From Sulfurimonadaceae bacterium (lineage in GTDB: Bacteria > Campylobacterota > Campylobacteria > Campylobacterales > Sulfurimonadaceae): a DNA stretch of 5,448 bases. The notes beneath the pieces are model-generated. The model ran no database searches, was not told the DNA's origin, and was given only the letters and a program-made list of their open reading frames with translations. Every line of letters begins with the position of its first letter. Within the stretch, counting starts at the first letter, position 1. Where the stretch lies: positions 1-5,448 of the forward strand of contig JAQUCZ010000098.1 of assembly GCA_028685945.1 (NCBI GenBank), read 5' to 3'. Shown piece by piece: positions 1 to 5,448 of this stretch. The translations under genes were made by a program, and so were the position numbers.

Positions 1-519
1 ATCGGCGAAGTACCTTACAGAGTTGTAGAGTTTCAACACGTAAAACCGGGGAAAGGTGCGGCTTTCGTTCGTATGAAAGTAAAAAGCTTCATTAACGGTA
101 AAGTTGTTGAAAAAACGGTGCATGCGGGCGATAAGTTTGAGGTTCCGGAAATCACGTACAAAACGATGCAGTATCTTTACGATGACGGCGAAATGTATCA
201 GTTTATGGACAAAGATACGTATGAGCAGTTGGGTCTCTCGTACGAGCAGTGCGAGGATGCTTCTAAATGGTTTAAAGACGGTATCGACGTTGACATGGTA
301 TTCTACCGAGGAGAGGCTATTACGGTAAGCGCGCCTGAGATTATGGAGCTTGTTATCACCGAAACGCCGCCGAACTTCAAAGGGGATACCTCTAGCGGAA
401 GCAAAAAACCTGCAACCTTAGAGACGGGTGCAGTCGTTCAAGTTCCTTACCACGTTTTAGAGGGTGATACTATCAAAGTAAACACCGTCGAGGGCGAATA
501 TATGGAGAAAGTGAAATAA
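1..519 (+). CDS. efp: Elongation factor P, C-terminal 172 residues (5' end outside window)
   Basis: EF-P binds ribosomes stalled on consecutive prolines, next to the peptidyl-tRNA, and promotes peptide-bond formation in the cytoplasm. The reading frame is open from base 1. Compared with the usual length of about 187 residues, only about 15 N-terminal residues are missing. The N-terminal KOW-like domain carries the tip loop KPGKG; its second Lys (codon 52-54, residue 18 of the fragment) is the position modified by beta-lysylation in EpmA/EpmB organisms, but no modification enzyme lies in this window. The middle OB domain spans roughly fragment residues 50-110. The C-terminal EF-P signature KPATLETGAVVQVP begins at residue 136, and the protein ends in the usual EYMEKVK. 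The ATG at 73 is an internal Met, not the start. The sequence resembles Helicobacter-type EF-P as I remember it. Nothing is unusual apart from the truncation by the window edge. Confidence 0.97.
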   Translation: MGEVPYRVVEFQHVKPGKGAAFVRMKVKSFINGKVVEKTVHAGDKFEVPEITYKTMQYLYDDGEMYQFMDKDTYEQLGLSYEQCEDASKWFKDGIDVDMVFYRGEAITVSAPEIMELVITETPPNFKGDTSSGSKKPATLETGAVVQVPYHVLEGDTIKVNTVEGEYMEKVK

Positions 520-532
520 CTTTTCTCTTACG

Positions 533-559
533 CATGCCAAAGCTCTTTGGCATGTTTTT
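533..559 (+). terminator. Rho-independent terminator of efp
   Basis: A perfect inverted repeat, CATGCCAAAG (533-542) and CTTTGGCATG (545-554), is followed directly by five T (555-559). In practice it is a 9-bp stem with a GCTC loop. It begins 13 nt after the efp stop codon, as expected for an intrinsic terminator of this gene. Both stem arms are copies of the word CATGCCAA that recurs through the window. Confidence 0.9.
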
Positions 560-625
560 CCTATTTCTTTTTTTATCCCGCACGAACTTACAAAATCTTT
601 CTACGAAAATCAAACCAAATTGTTT

Positions 626-631
626 TATAAT
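626..631 (+). promoter_or_regulatory. Probable sigma-70 -10 box (TATAAT) for the epimerase gene
   Basis: A perfect TATAAT hexamer lies downstream of the efp terminator and about 100 nt before the ATG at 732. The upstream sequence is A/T-rich with no clear TTGACA, which is normal for Campylobacterota promoters. Transcription would start near 638, giving a leader of about 90 nt that includes the hairpin-rich segment 650-718. Inferred from sequence only. Confidence 0.6.
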
Positions 632-641
632 GCCTTAGCTT

Positions 642-726
642 TAGGGGGTTGTAGGGACATCTGTCCCTGCCGCTTTATGGGCTTTGCTCATAAAGTGTGT
701 AACATCAGTTAGTAGCCATAGGGGGT
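642..726. repeat. Possible small insertion element with 8-bp direct repeats in the leader
   Basis: TAGGGGGT occurs at 642-649 and again at 719-726, enclosing 69 bp (650-718). The enclosed segment is rich in dyads: GTAGGGACA/TGTCCCTGC (651-670, 9 pairs including one G-T), then CTTTATG/CATAAAG (673-679 with 689-695), then TAAC-ATCA-GTTA (700-711). Removing one direct repeat plus the segment leaves a compact leader in which TATAAT, a start site near 638, the Shine-Dalgarno AGGGGG and the ATG follow in close order. This suggests a 77-bp MITE- or REP-like insertion with target duplication. Clear terminal inverted repeats are not visible, and the direct repeat is G-rich, so chance remains possible. 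The alternative is a native structured leader RNA. Confidence 0.35.
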
Positions 727-731
727 GCAGT

Positions 732-1550
732 ATGAAAATAGCCATAACGGGTGCAAGCGGCTTTGTCGGGTCGGCTTTGCGCGAGAAATACGATGACGTG
801 GTGGAGATCCACCGTAACGACTCAAGCGAAGAGATACTCCAAAAGCTCCAAGGGGTGGAGGTGGTGATAAACCTCGCAGGTGCGCCGATAATCAAAAAAT
901 GGAGCGAAGCGTATAAAAAAGTGTTGCTCTCCAGCCGCGTCGATACTACGCGAACGCTTGTGGAGGCTATCAACAAAAGCGACGTAAAGCAGTTTATCTC
1001 TGCCTCTGCGGTGGGAGCGTACCCCGACGGTATGGCATGTGACGAAAGTTTCGAGGGGTACGGGGGTGATTTTTTGGCGCACGTAACCCGACTTTGGGAA
1101 GGCGAGGCGCTTAAATGCACCAAACCCACCGCCGTTTTGCGTTTTGGGGTGGTGCTGGGTAAAAACGGCGGAGCACTTTCGCAGATGCTTCCCCCTTTTA
1201 AACTCGGGCTCGGCGGGATTATCGGAGACGGCAAAATGATGACGAGTTGGATCGATATCGAGGATTTGGTGCGGATGTATAAATATATCATCGAAAAAAA
1301 ACTCACCGGCACCTACAACGCCGTCGCGCCCAACCCCGTGAGCAATTACGTATTTACCAAAGCTTTGGGCAAAGCGCTTGGCAGACCTACGATCTTTCCT
1401 CTTCCCGTGTTTGTTTTAAAACTTCTCTTCGGAGAAGGGTCGAGTGTTTTGACGGGTTCTAAAGAGGTGTATCCAAAAGCGATTTTAGAAAAAGGGTTTA
1501 GCTTTAAATACCCCGACATACAAAGCTCTCTCAAACGCATCGTAGGATAA
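732..1550 (+). CDS. TIGR01777-family NAD(P)-dependent epimerase/SDR protein (YfcH-like)
   Basis: This 272-residue cytoplasmic protein belongs to the atypical/extended short-chain dehydrogenase family TIGR01777 (YfcH, SDR39U1), whose substrate is generally unknown. The Rossmann dinucleotide motif GASGFVG is at residues 7-13. Family hallmarks follow: NLAGAPI at 47-53, SASAVGAYP at 90-98 in the region of the SDR catalytic Ser/Tyr, LRFGVVLG at 136-143, and PPFKLGLGGIIGDGKMMTSWIDIEDL at 154-179 (the most diagnostic block). The C-terminal part, from about residue 220 and ending in GFSFKYPDIQSSLKRIVG, matches the DUF1731-type tail. Family members are usually nearer 290-300 residues, so this one is slightly compact. 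I chose ATG 732 because AGGGGG (720-725) sits 6 nt upstream; an in-frame TTG at 684 has no such site and falls in a hairpin. A physiological role cannot be assigned from the window. Confidence 0.93.
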   Translation: MKIAITGASGFVGSALREKYDDVVEIHRNDSSEEILQKLQGVEVVINLAGAPIIKKWSEAYKKVLLSSRVDTTRTLVEAINKSDVKQFISASAVGAYPDGMACDESFEGYGGDFLAHVTRLWEGEALKCTKPTAVLRFGVVLGKNGGALSQMLPPFKLGLGGIIGDGKMMTSWIDIEDLVRMYKYIIEKKLTGTYNAVAPNPVSNYVFTKALGKALGRPTIFPLPVFVLKLLFGEGSSVLTGSKEVYPKAILEKGFSFKYPDIQSSLKRIVG

Positions 1551-1570
1551 AACGACAAAAATATCCTACG
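1541..1570 (+). terminator. Hairpin over the epimerase stop codon (weak terminator candidate)
   Basis: A perfect 9-bp inverted repeat, CGTAGGATA (1541-1549) and TATCCTACG (1562-1570), encloses a 12-nt A-rich loop and includes most of the TAA stop (1548-1550). It is not followed by a T tract (next bases AAACATCCCC), so it is not a canonical intrinsic terminator. It could be an attenuator, an mRNA-stabilising stem or a protein-binding palindrome before the next gene. Confidence 0.35.
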
Positions 1571-1589
1571 AAACATCCCCTCTTTGGCG

Positions 1590-1595
1590 TACACT
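1590..1595 (+). promoter_or_regulatory. Weak candidate -10 box (TACACT) before the FAD oxidoreductase
   Basis: TACACT differs from TATAAT at two positions and lies 22 nt before the ATG at 1618, giving a possible short leader. No -35 element is apparent. The gap between the genes (1551-1617) is 67 nt, so the downstream genes could equally be read through from the promoter at 626. Low-confidence call. Confidence 0.22.
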
Positions 1596-1617
1596 ACGGC
1601 TAAAAAAAAGGGTTGGC

Positions 1618-3039
1618 ATGTATGATTATGCGGTTGTAGGTTCGGGTATCGGCGGCAGTTCTGTAGCGGCGTATTTGCATGCCAAGGGGAAAAAGGTGAT
1701 TCTTTTTGAAAAAGAGCCTTATCTCGGGGGGTGCAGCTCGACATTTGGGCGCAAAGGGCAGCTCTACAACACCGCCGCCACCACCTTGGCAGGGTACCAA
1801 GAGGGGTTTGCGGTCAAAGAGATTTTTGATGCGGCGGGTTTTACGCCCGACCTGCTCCCCGTCGACCCCTCTATCGTCGTGATCCAAGGGGAAAAAACTA
1901 CGCCGCGTTACAAAGATTTCGAGAAGTTTTTAGAGGTGCTCGAATCGAACTACCCACATGCCAAGAACCGCGCATTTTGGACGCTTGTTTACGAGATCAA
2001 CAACGCATTTTACGACTATAAAGAGCATTACTACGAGAGTGCGACCCTTTTGAAAAAACTCCGTTCTTTGGTGAGTTTTCTCCCCTTGTTTAAAAGGTTT
2101 CGCCCCTATCTTTTTGAAGATGCCGCTTCGTTTATAGAGCGGTTTTACGGCTCGCTTGAGGGGGAGTATAAAGCTTTTTTAGAAGCGCAGGTACTTATCG
2201 TCGCGCAGGCTCCCCTCAAAGAGATCAATTTTTTTACCGCCGCGCTCTCGCTTGGGTACACCTTTCGGGACAATTTTTACGTACTCGGCGGGATGGGGCA
2301 GCTTTTTGAGGGGCTTGTAAAAAAGATCCCCGACGTGATGCGCAAAAGCGAGATCAAGTCGATCAGCGTGCACGATGGGTATTTTGAACTTCACGGCAAA
2401 TTTGTCTCTACCCGCGCACGCCGCGTGATTCTCAATGCCACGGTGTACGATGCCGCAAAGCTTTTTGATGCGCCGCATGCCAAGAGATACTACAAAAAGC
2501 AGGAGAAACAAGACAACCGCCAAAGCTCTTTTGTGCTTTATATGAAGATCAAGAGCGAAAAAACCTTTGCCCACCACTACCAAATTATCGAAGAGAAACC
2601 TTTTGCATATAGTTTCTCGCAGGCACTTTTTGTCTCTTTTAGCGATCAAAACGATACGCAAATGTGTGAAAAAGGGTACTACTCCATCACCGCTTCGATC
2701 CACACGAATGCCGATTTTTGGAACGATCCGCTTGAGTATCCAAGAAAAAAACAAGAACTTCAAGATATACTAAAAGAGATTATTTTTATGCGACTCGGCA
2801 TAGAAGAAAACGAGGTCGTGGCATGTTTTAGTGCGACGCCGAAAACTTTTATGCGTTATATCAAAAGGGAGCAGTTAGGGGGTAATGCGATGCGAATGAA
2901 AAACTTTCTCCCCACGCTCTCGGGCAACGATACCCCCATAGAGGGGCTCTACCAAGTCGGCGACAGCGTTTACCCAGCGCAAGGGTGGCCGGGGGTGATG
3001 ATGGGGGTAAAAAATCTTATAAGGCTTCTGGATGCGTGA
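1618..3039 (+). CDS. CrtI/CrtISO-type NAD(P)/FAD-dependent oxidoreductase
   Basis: This 473-residue flavoprotein has the fold of phytoene desaturases, carotenoid isomerases and related amine-oxidase-like enzymes. The FAD-binding N-terminus is MYDYAVVGSGIGGSSVAAYL, with GSGIGG at residues 8-13, the ribose-binding acidic residue at E31 (LFEKEP) and GGCSSTF at 37-43. GGMGQLFEGL at 224-233 is the second conserved Gly-rich block. The C-terminal flavin motif GLYQVGDSVYPAQGWPGVMMG spans 443-463. The length is close to the family norm of about 500. The start ATG 1618 follows AAGGG (1608-1612) by 5 nt. The kinase gene begins inside its last codons (8-nt overlap), implying translational coupling. No phytoene synthase or other carotenoid gene is in the window, so the substrate (a polyene, an isoprenoid, a quinone or something else) is unknown and the carotenoid label is family resemblance only. 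There is no signal peptide; it may be a peripheral membrane protein. Confidence 0.88.
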   Translation: MYDYAVVGSGIGGSSVAAYLHAKGKKVILFEKEPYLGGCSSTFGRKGQLYNTAATTLAGYQEGFAVKEIFDAAGFTPDLLPVDPSIVVIQGEKTTPRYKDFEKFLEVLESNYPHAKNRAFWTLVYEINNAFYDYKEHYYESATLLKKLRSLVSFLPLFKRFRPYLFEDAASFIERFYGSLEGEYKAFLEAQVLIVAQAPLKEINFFTAALSLGYTFRDNFYVLGGMGQLFEGLVKKIPDVMRKSEIKSISVHDGYFELHGKFVSTRARRVILNATVYDAAKLFDAPHAKRYYKKQEKQDNRQSSFVLYMKIKSEKTFAHHYQIIEEKPFAYSFSQALFVSFSDQNDTQMCEKGYYSITASIHTNADFWNDPLEYPRKKQELQDILKEIIFMRLGIEENEVVACFSATPKTFMRYIKREQLGGNAMRMKNFLPTLSGNDTPIEGLYQVGDSVYPAQGWPGVMMGVKNLIRLLDA

Positions 3040-4042
3040 TATCGCTTTAGATATAAAAATGAAAGATTGGGTTTACATTCTTATCATCGGGGTGGTGTTC
3101 GGGATGTTTTTGTCGGTGTTTGGGTATATGCTTTTAGGTGCGTCGTTGGTTGATGGAGCGCTTTTTGGGGTACTTCTCGGGTTTAGTATCACCCTTTTTT
3201 CCCTTCTTTTTATTACGTTTATGAACACCAAAATTCTTCCTAACATAAAAAATATTTACTGGGCGCCCCTTTCGGCACTTTTTTCGTTTTTGGCGGGGTT
3301 TTTAGGGGGGCTCGGCGGGACGCAGATTGCCCGTTTGTTCTCGCTTGAGCTTTTATCGCTTTTTAAAGAGCATCTGTGGATAAGCGTAGGTTTTATAGGG
3401 GTTTTGACCTATATCGTCGGGGTTTTGCTTTACCGTTTCGTGGTGATGCGTAACGAAAAAGAGCTTCGCAAAAACCAATACCTCCAAAGCCGTTTGCGTT
3501 CTCTGGAGACCCAGCTAAATCCCCATTTTTTGTTCAATGCGCTCAACTCCTTGGCGGAGCTGATCCATCAAGACCCCGCCAAAGCGGAGGATGCTGTTTT
3601 TAAAATCTCCGCTTTTTTGCGCAACACGATGGATGAAAAAGCGCTGATTCCCCTAGAGAGGGAGCTTAAAAACGTTCAAGGGTATGTAGAGCTTGAAAAT
3701 ATCCGTTTCGGCGGGCGTATTGCGTTTGGCATGCCAAAGCACATCCCCGCATGGCATGTGCCGAAATTCTCGATTCAGTTGTTGGTGGAAAATGCGCTTA
3801 AACACGGCATGAAAACCGCAGAAGCGATCCGTATCGACGTAACGATCGACGAGGCAAAAAAAACGATACTCGTGCAAAACGACGGAGAGAGTATGCAAAC
3901 AACGAAATTCGGCATAGGTCTTGGCAACCTTAAACAAAGGCTTGAGCTGCTTTGCGGCGGCAAGTTAGAGATAACGGCAACACAGATGCCTACGTTTCGT
4001 ATCACTTTAGGAGAATGTCGTGAAAATATTGGTAGTAGATGA
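3032..4042 (+). CDS. LytS/BtsS-type membrane sensor histidine kinase
   Basis: This 336-residue kinase autophosphorylates and probably passes phosphate to the LytTR regulator encoded next. The N-terminal part has four hydrophobic segments at about residues 13-33, 41-63, 78-98 and 116-138, with only short loops and no recognisable periplasmic sensor domain. A helical linker (about 140-160) leads to the His_kinase (PF06580) box LETQLNPHFLFNALNSL, with phosphoacceptor H165. ERELKNVQGYVELENIRF (209-226) follows. The HATPase region has LLVENALKHG (250-259, N-box N254), QNDGE (282-286) and GIGLGN (294-299). ATG 3032 is preferred because AAGG (3021-3024) sits 7 nt upstream. An internal ATG at 3059 would remove nine residues but has no ribosome-binding site. 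The gene overlaps the oxidoreductase by 8 nt and the regulator by 23 nt. The absence of a large external domain suggests a signal in or at the membrane; this is inference. Confidence 0.93.
   Translation: MRDIALDIKMKDWVYILIIGVVFGMFLSVFGYMLLGASLVDGALFGVLLGFSITLFSLLFITFMNTKILPNIKNIYWAPLSALFSFLAGFLGGLGGTQIARLFSLELLSLFKEHLWISVGFIGVLTYIVGVLLYRFVVMRNEKELRKNQYLQSRLRSLETQLNPHFLFNALNSLAELIHQDPAKAEDAVFKISAFLRNTMDEKALIPLERELKNVQGYVELENIRFGGRIAFGMPKHIPAWHVPKFSIQLLVENALKHGMKTAEAIRIDVTIDEAKKTILVQNDGESMQTTKFGIGLGNLKQRLELLCGGKLEITATQMPTFRITLGECRENIGSR
3725..3738. repeat. 14-bp perfect palindrome made of two CATGCCAA words
   Basis: TTTGGCATGCCAAA is a perfect palindrome inside the kinase gene, encoding residues 232-236 (FGMPK). 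It consists of two overlapping, oppositely oriented copies of CATGCCAA. Immediately downstream is another dyad, GCACAT (3739-3744) with ATGTGC (3756-3761). It lies in coding sequence between the H-box and the N-box, so function as a DNA site is speculative. Confidence 0.5.
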
Positions 4043-4721
4043 TGAAGCCCTCGCGCGCACGAGGCTCGTGCGGATGCTAGGCTCGCTCGGACACGAAAAC
4101 GCACAAGAAGCAGGCAGTGCGGACGAGGCGCTGGAGAGGGTGCAACAAGAGGAGTTCGACGTGGTGTTTTTGGATATCAACATGCCAAAGAAAAGCGGCT
4201 TGGAACTAGGGTATGAACTGAAATATCTCAACGAAGATATTGCGATCATTTTTCAGACCGCTTACGAGGAACATGCCTTAAAAGCGTTTGATATCGGGGC
4301 GGTAGGGTATTTGGTAAAGCCTTACAGTACCGAGCAGCTCCGACAAACGCTTGATCGCGTTTTAAAAGCCAAACAAGCCCAACCAAAAGAGTACCGCCTT
4401 CTTAGCAAATACGGCGATGCGCATCTGCTGTTGCGCCCCGACGAGATCGCCTACGTCAAAGCCGACCTCTCGGAGGTGATGCTGCGCAGTGCCAAAGGGT
4501 TTTCCTACTATGCCAAAAAAATTTCGGAGCTTGAAAAACGTTTGGAGCCTTTTGGATTTTTTCGTATCCACCGCTCCTATCTCATCAACGTCAATGAGAT
4601 CAAAAAGATCGAGACGATCGAGCAGAGCAAATTACGTTTTTCGTTTAAGAGCAATTCCGACATTATAGAATCGAGCAAAGACGGAGCCAAAGCGTTTCGG
4701 GAGAGGTTTGGGGAAAAATAA
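4020..4721 (+). CDS. LytTR-family response regulator (LytR/AlgR type)
   Basis: This 233-residue DNA-binding regulator is the evident partner of the upstream kinase. The receiver domain (about residues 1-118) has the acidic pocket D7/D8, phosphoacceptor D52 in FLDINMP, T80 in FQTAYEE and K100-P101. A LytTR DNA-binding domain occupies about 124-230, with the typical core FFRIHRSYLINVNEIKKI at 180-197. LytTR regulators bind direct repeats upstream of their targets, often genes for membrane or secreted functions; no convincing pair of such sites is visible here. Translation starts at GTG 4020, because the sequence begins KILVVDDE immediately and AGGAG (4009-4013) lies 6 nt upstream; the nearby ATG at 4015 reaches a stop after one codon. 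The start lies 23 nt inside the kinase gene, indicating coupled expression. Confidence 0.95.
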   Translation: MKILVVDDEALARTRLVRMLGSLGHENAQEAGSADEALERVQQEEFDVVFLDINMPKKSGLELGYELKYLNEDIAIIFQTAYEEHALKAFDIGAVGYLVKPYSTEQLRQTLDRVLKAKQAQPKEYRLLSKYGDAHLLLRPDEIAYVKADLSEVMLRSAKGFSYYAKKISELEKRLEPFGFFRIHRSYLINVNEIKKIETIEQSKLRFSFKSNSDIIESSKDGAKAFRERFGEK

Positions 4722-4757
4722 GGGGAGATCCTAAATTTTCATCTAAACTAAACGTTG

Positions 4758-4763
4758 TATAAT
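4758..4763 (+). promoter_or_regulatory. Probable sigma-70 -10 box (TATAAT) for ppaC
   Basis: A perfect TATAAT lies in the 68-nt gap between the regulator and ppaC, 26 nt before the ATG at 4790, preceded by an A/T-rich stretch with no clear -35 box. A start site near 4770 would give a leader of about 20 nt carrying AAAGG (4778-4782). This suggests ppaC has its own promoter. No intrinsic terminator is visible after the regulator, so read-through is also possible. Confidence 0.65.
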
Positions 4764-4789
4764 TGCAAAAAAATTACAAAGGTATTCTC

Positions 4790-5448
4790 ATGGCAACATA
4801 TGTTTTTGGACACACAAACCCCGATTCCGATTCGATCGTCGGGGCTATTTCGTTAGCGTATTTAAAAAATCAACAGGGAGAAGAGTGTATCCCGACACGT
4901 CAGGGGGAGATTGCACCCGAGACGGAGTTTATCTTAAACAAATTCGGCTACAAAGCTCCCGAGCTTAAGACCTCTTATGCAGGGGAAAACGTTTATCTCG
5001 TCGATTTTTCGGACCTTGCACAAGCACCTAAAGATATCAAAGAAGCAACGATTTTAGGTATCGTGGATCACCATAAACTGGGTGACTTAACAACCGATAC
5101 GCCGCTAGAGTGCTGGATTCGCCCGATCGGATGCTCCAACACCGTTATCAAAGAGATGTACGATGCCGCGGGTGTGGCTATCCCTAAAGATATTGCGGGG
5201 ATGATGATGCTTGCGATTCTCTCCGATACGGTAATCTTTAAGTCTCCGACCTGTACAAAAGTGGACACCAAAGCGGTTAAAGAGCTTGCGGCAATCTGCG
5301 GCGTAGAGGATTACAAAAAACTTGCGATGGATATGTTTATCGCAAAATCGGCCGTAGAGGGTGCATCGGCGCGCAACCTCAATACGCGTGACTATAAAGC
5401 GTTTGATATGAACGGAACAAAAGTGGGCGTAGGGCAGTTGGAGATGGT
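4790..5448 (+). CDS. ppaC: Manganese-dependent inorganic pyrophosphatase, family II (3' end outside window)
   Basis: The enzyme hydrolyses pyrophosphate to two phosphates in the cytoplasm, pulling biosynthetic reactions forward. The 219 visible residues cover the whole N-terminal DHH domain. GHTNPDSDSI at 7-16 gives metal ligands H8, D12 and D14. VDFSD at 71-75 gives D72, VDHHK at 92-96 is the DHH motif, and ILSDT at 143-147 contributes D146. GCSNT (114-118) and IAKSAVEG (184-191) are also family blocks. The linker and C-terminal DHHA2 domain, with the substrate-binding basic residues, lie largely beyond base 5448; about 90 residues of the usual 305-310 are missing. ATG 4790 follows AAAGG (4778-4782) by 7 nt and gives the canonical N-terminus MATYVFGHTNPDSD. 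The gene probably has its own promoter and appears functionally separate from the two-component genes. Confidence 0.97.
   Translation, partial: MATYVFGHTNPDSDSIVGAISLAYLKNQQGEECIPTRQGEIAPETEFILNKFGYKAPELKTSYAGENVYLVDFSDLAQAPKDIKEATILGIVDHHKLGDLTTDTPLECWIRPIGCSNTVIKEMYDAAGVAIPKDIAGMMMLAILSDTVIFKSPTCTKVDTKAVKELAAICGVEDYKKLAMDMFIAKSAVEGASARNLNTRDYKAFDMNGTKVGVGQLEM

Noticed and set aside
73..519. ATG at 73 as the start of a separate 148-residue protein
   Set aside because: The frame is open from base 1, and the upstream codons encode the conserved EF-P tip loop, so this is an internal Met.
684..731. Upstream TTG start that would extend the epimerase by 16 residues
   Set aside because: It has no Shine-Dalgarno sequence, lies in a leader hairpin, and the added residues are not family-like. 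ATG 732 has AGGGGG at good spacing and starts directly at the Rossmann strand.
641..1312. Long reverse-strand open frames over the epimerase (also 1346-1744, 2179-2763, 3653-3937 and 3775-4104)
   Set aside because: They are antisense shadows of well-supported family genes and lack recognisable domains or convincing ribosome-binding sites.
3305..3310. G6 tract in the kinase gene (also G6 at 1726-1731) as a phase-variation tract
   Set aside because: Phase-variable tracts in Campylobacterota are generally eight or more G. Six is too short, and both genes are intact.
4750..4758. AACGTTGT-like sequence overlapping the ppaC promoter as a LytTR binding site
   Set aside because: It is a single imperfect half-site without the second direct repeat that LytTR operators normally show, so it could easily be chance.
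5068..5271. Reverse-strand 67-residue open frame within ppaC
   Set aside because: It lies opposite the conserved DHH domain of ppaC and has no independent support.
1..5448. Search for CRISPR repeats, tRNA or rRNA genes, transposases, toxin-antitoxin or phage-defence genes
   Set aside because: None were seen. The coding space is filled by six ordinary genes, and the intergenic regions are short.

Overview
The window looks like chromosomal DNA of a Campylobacterota (epsilonproteobacterial) organism. The partial elongation factor P at the left edge closely resembles, from memory, the Helicobacter/Sulfurimonas-type protein. The promoters have good TATAAT boxes without an obvious -35 box, as is usual in this phylum. 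Base composition is moderate, roughly mid-40s % GC by eye, which would fit a Sulfuricurvum- or Sulfurimonas-like sulfur oxidiser better than Campylobacter or Helicobacter. The genus is an inference, not a demonstrated assignment.

All six genes are on the + strand. From left to right: the 3' part of efp (1-519) ends in a strong intrinsic terminator (533-559). A 212-bp intergenic region follows (520-731), with a promoter at about 626-631 and a hairpin-rich leader. Next come a TIGR01777-type NAD(P)-dependent epimerase/SDR gene (732-1550), a short gap with an inverted repeat over its stop codon, and a CrtI/CrtISO-type FAD-dependent oxidoreductase (1618-3039). A LytS/BtsS-type sensor kinase (3032-4042) and a LytTR response regulator (4020-4721) overlap as a chain with the oxidoreductase. 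After a 68-bp promoter gap comes ppaC, a manganese-dependent family II inorganic pyrophosphatase cut off by the right edge (4790-5448).

The oxidoreductase, kinase and regulator genes overlap by 8 and 23 nt and must be cotranscribed or translationally coupled. They form a redox-enzyme/two-component unit between housekeeping genes. What the kinase senses and what the regulator controls cannot be read from the window.

The most interesting non-coding signals are two. First, a 77-bp segment in the epimerase leader looks inserted: it carries two hairpins and is bounded by an 8-bp direct repeat that duplicates the Shine-Dalgarno sequence. Second, the word CATGCCAA is over-abundant, with nine copies counting both strands, two of them forming the efp terminator stem, an arrangement reminiscent of DNA-uptake-sequence terminators. 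I see no CRISPR array, tRNA, rRNA, transposase or defence system. Apart from these signals the region looks like ordinary core genome.
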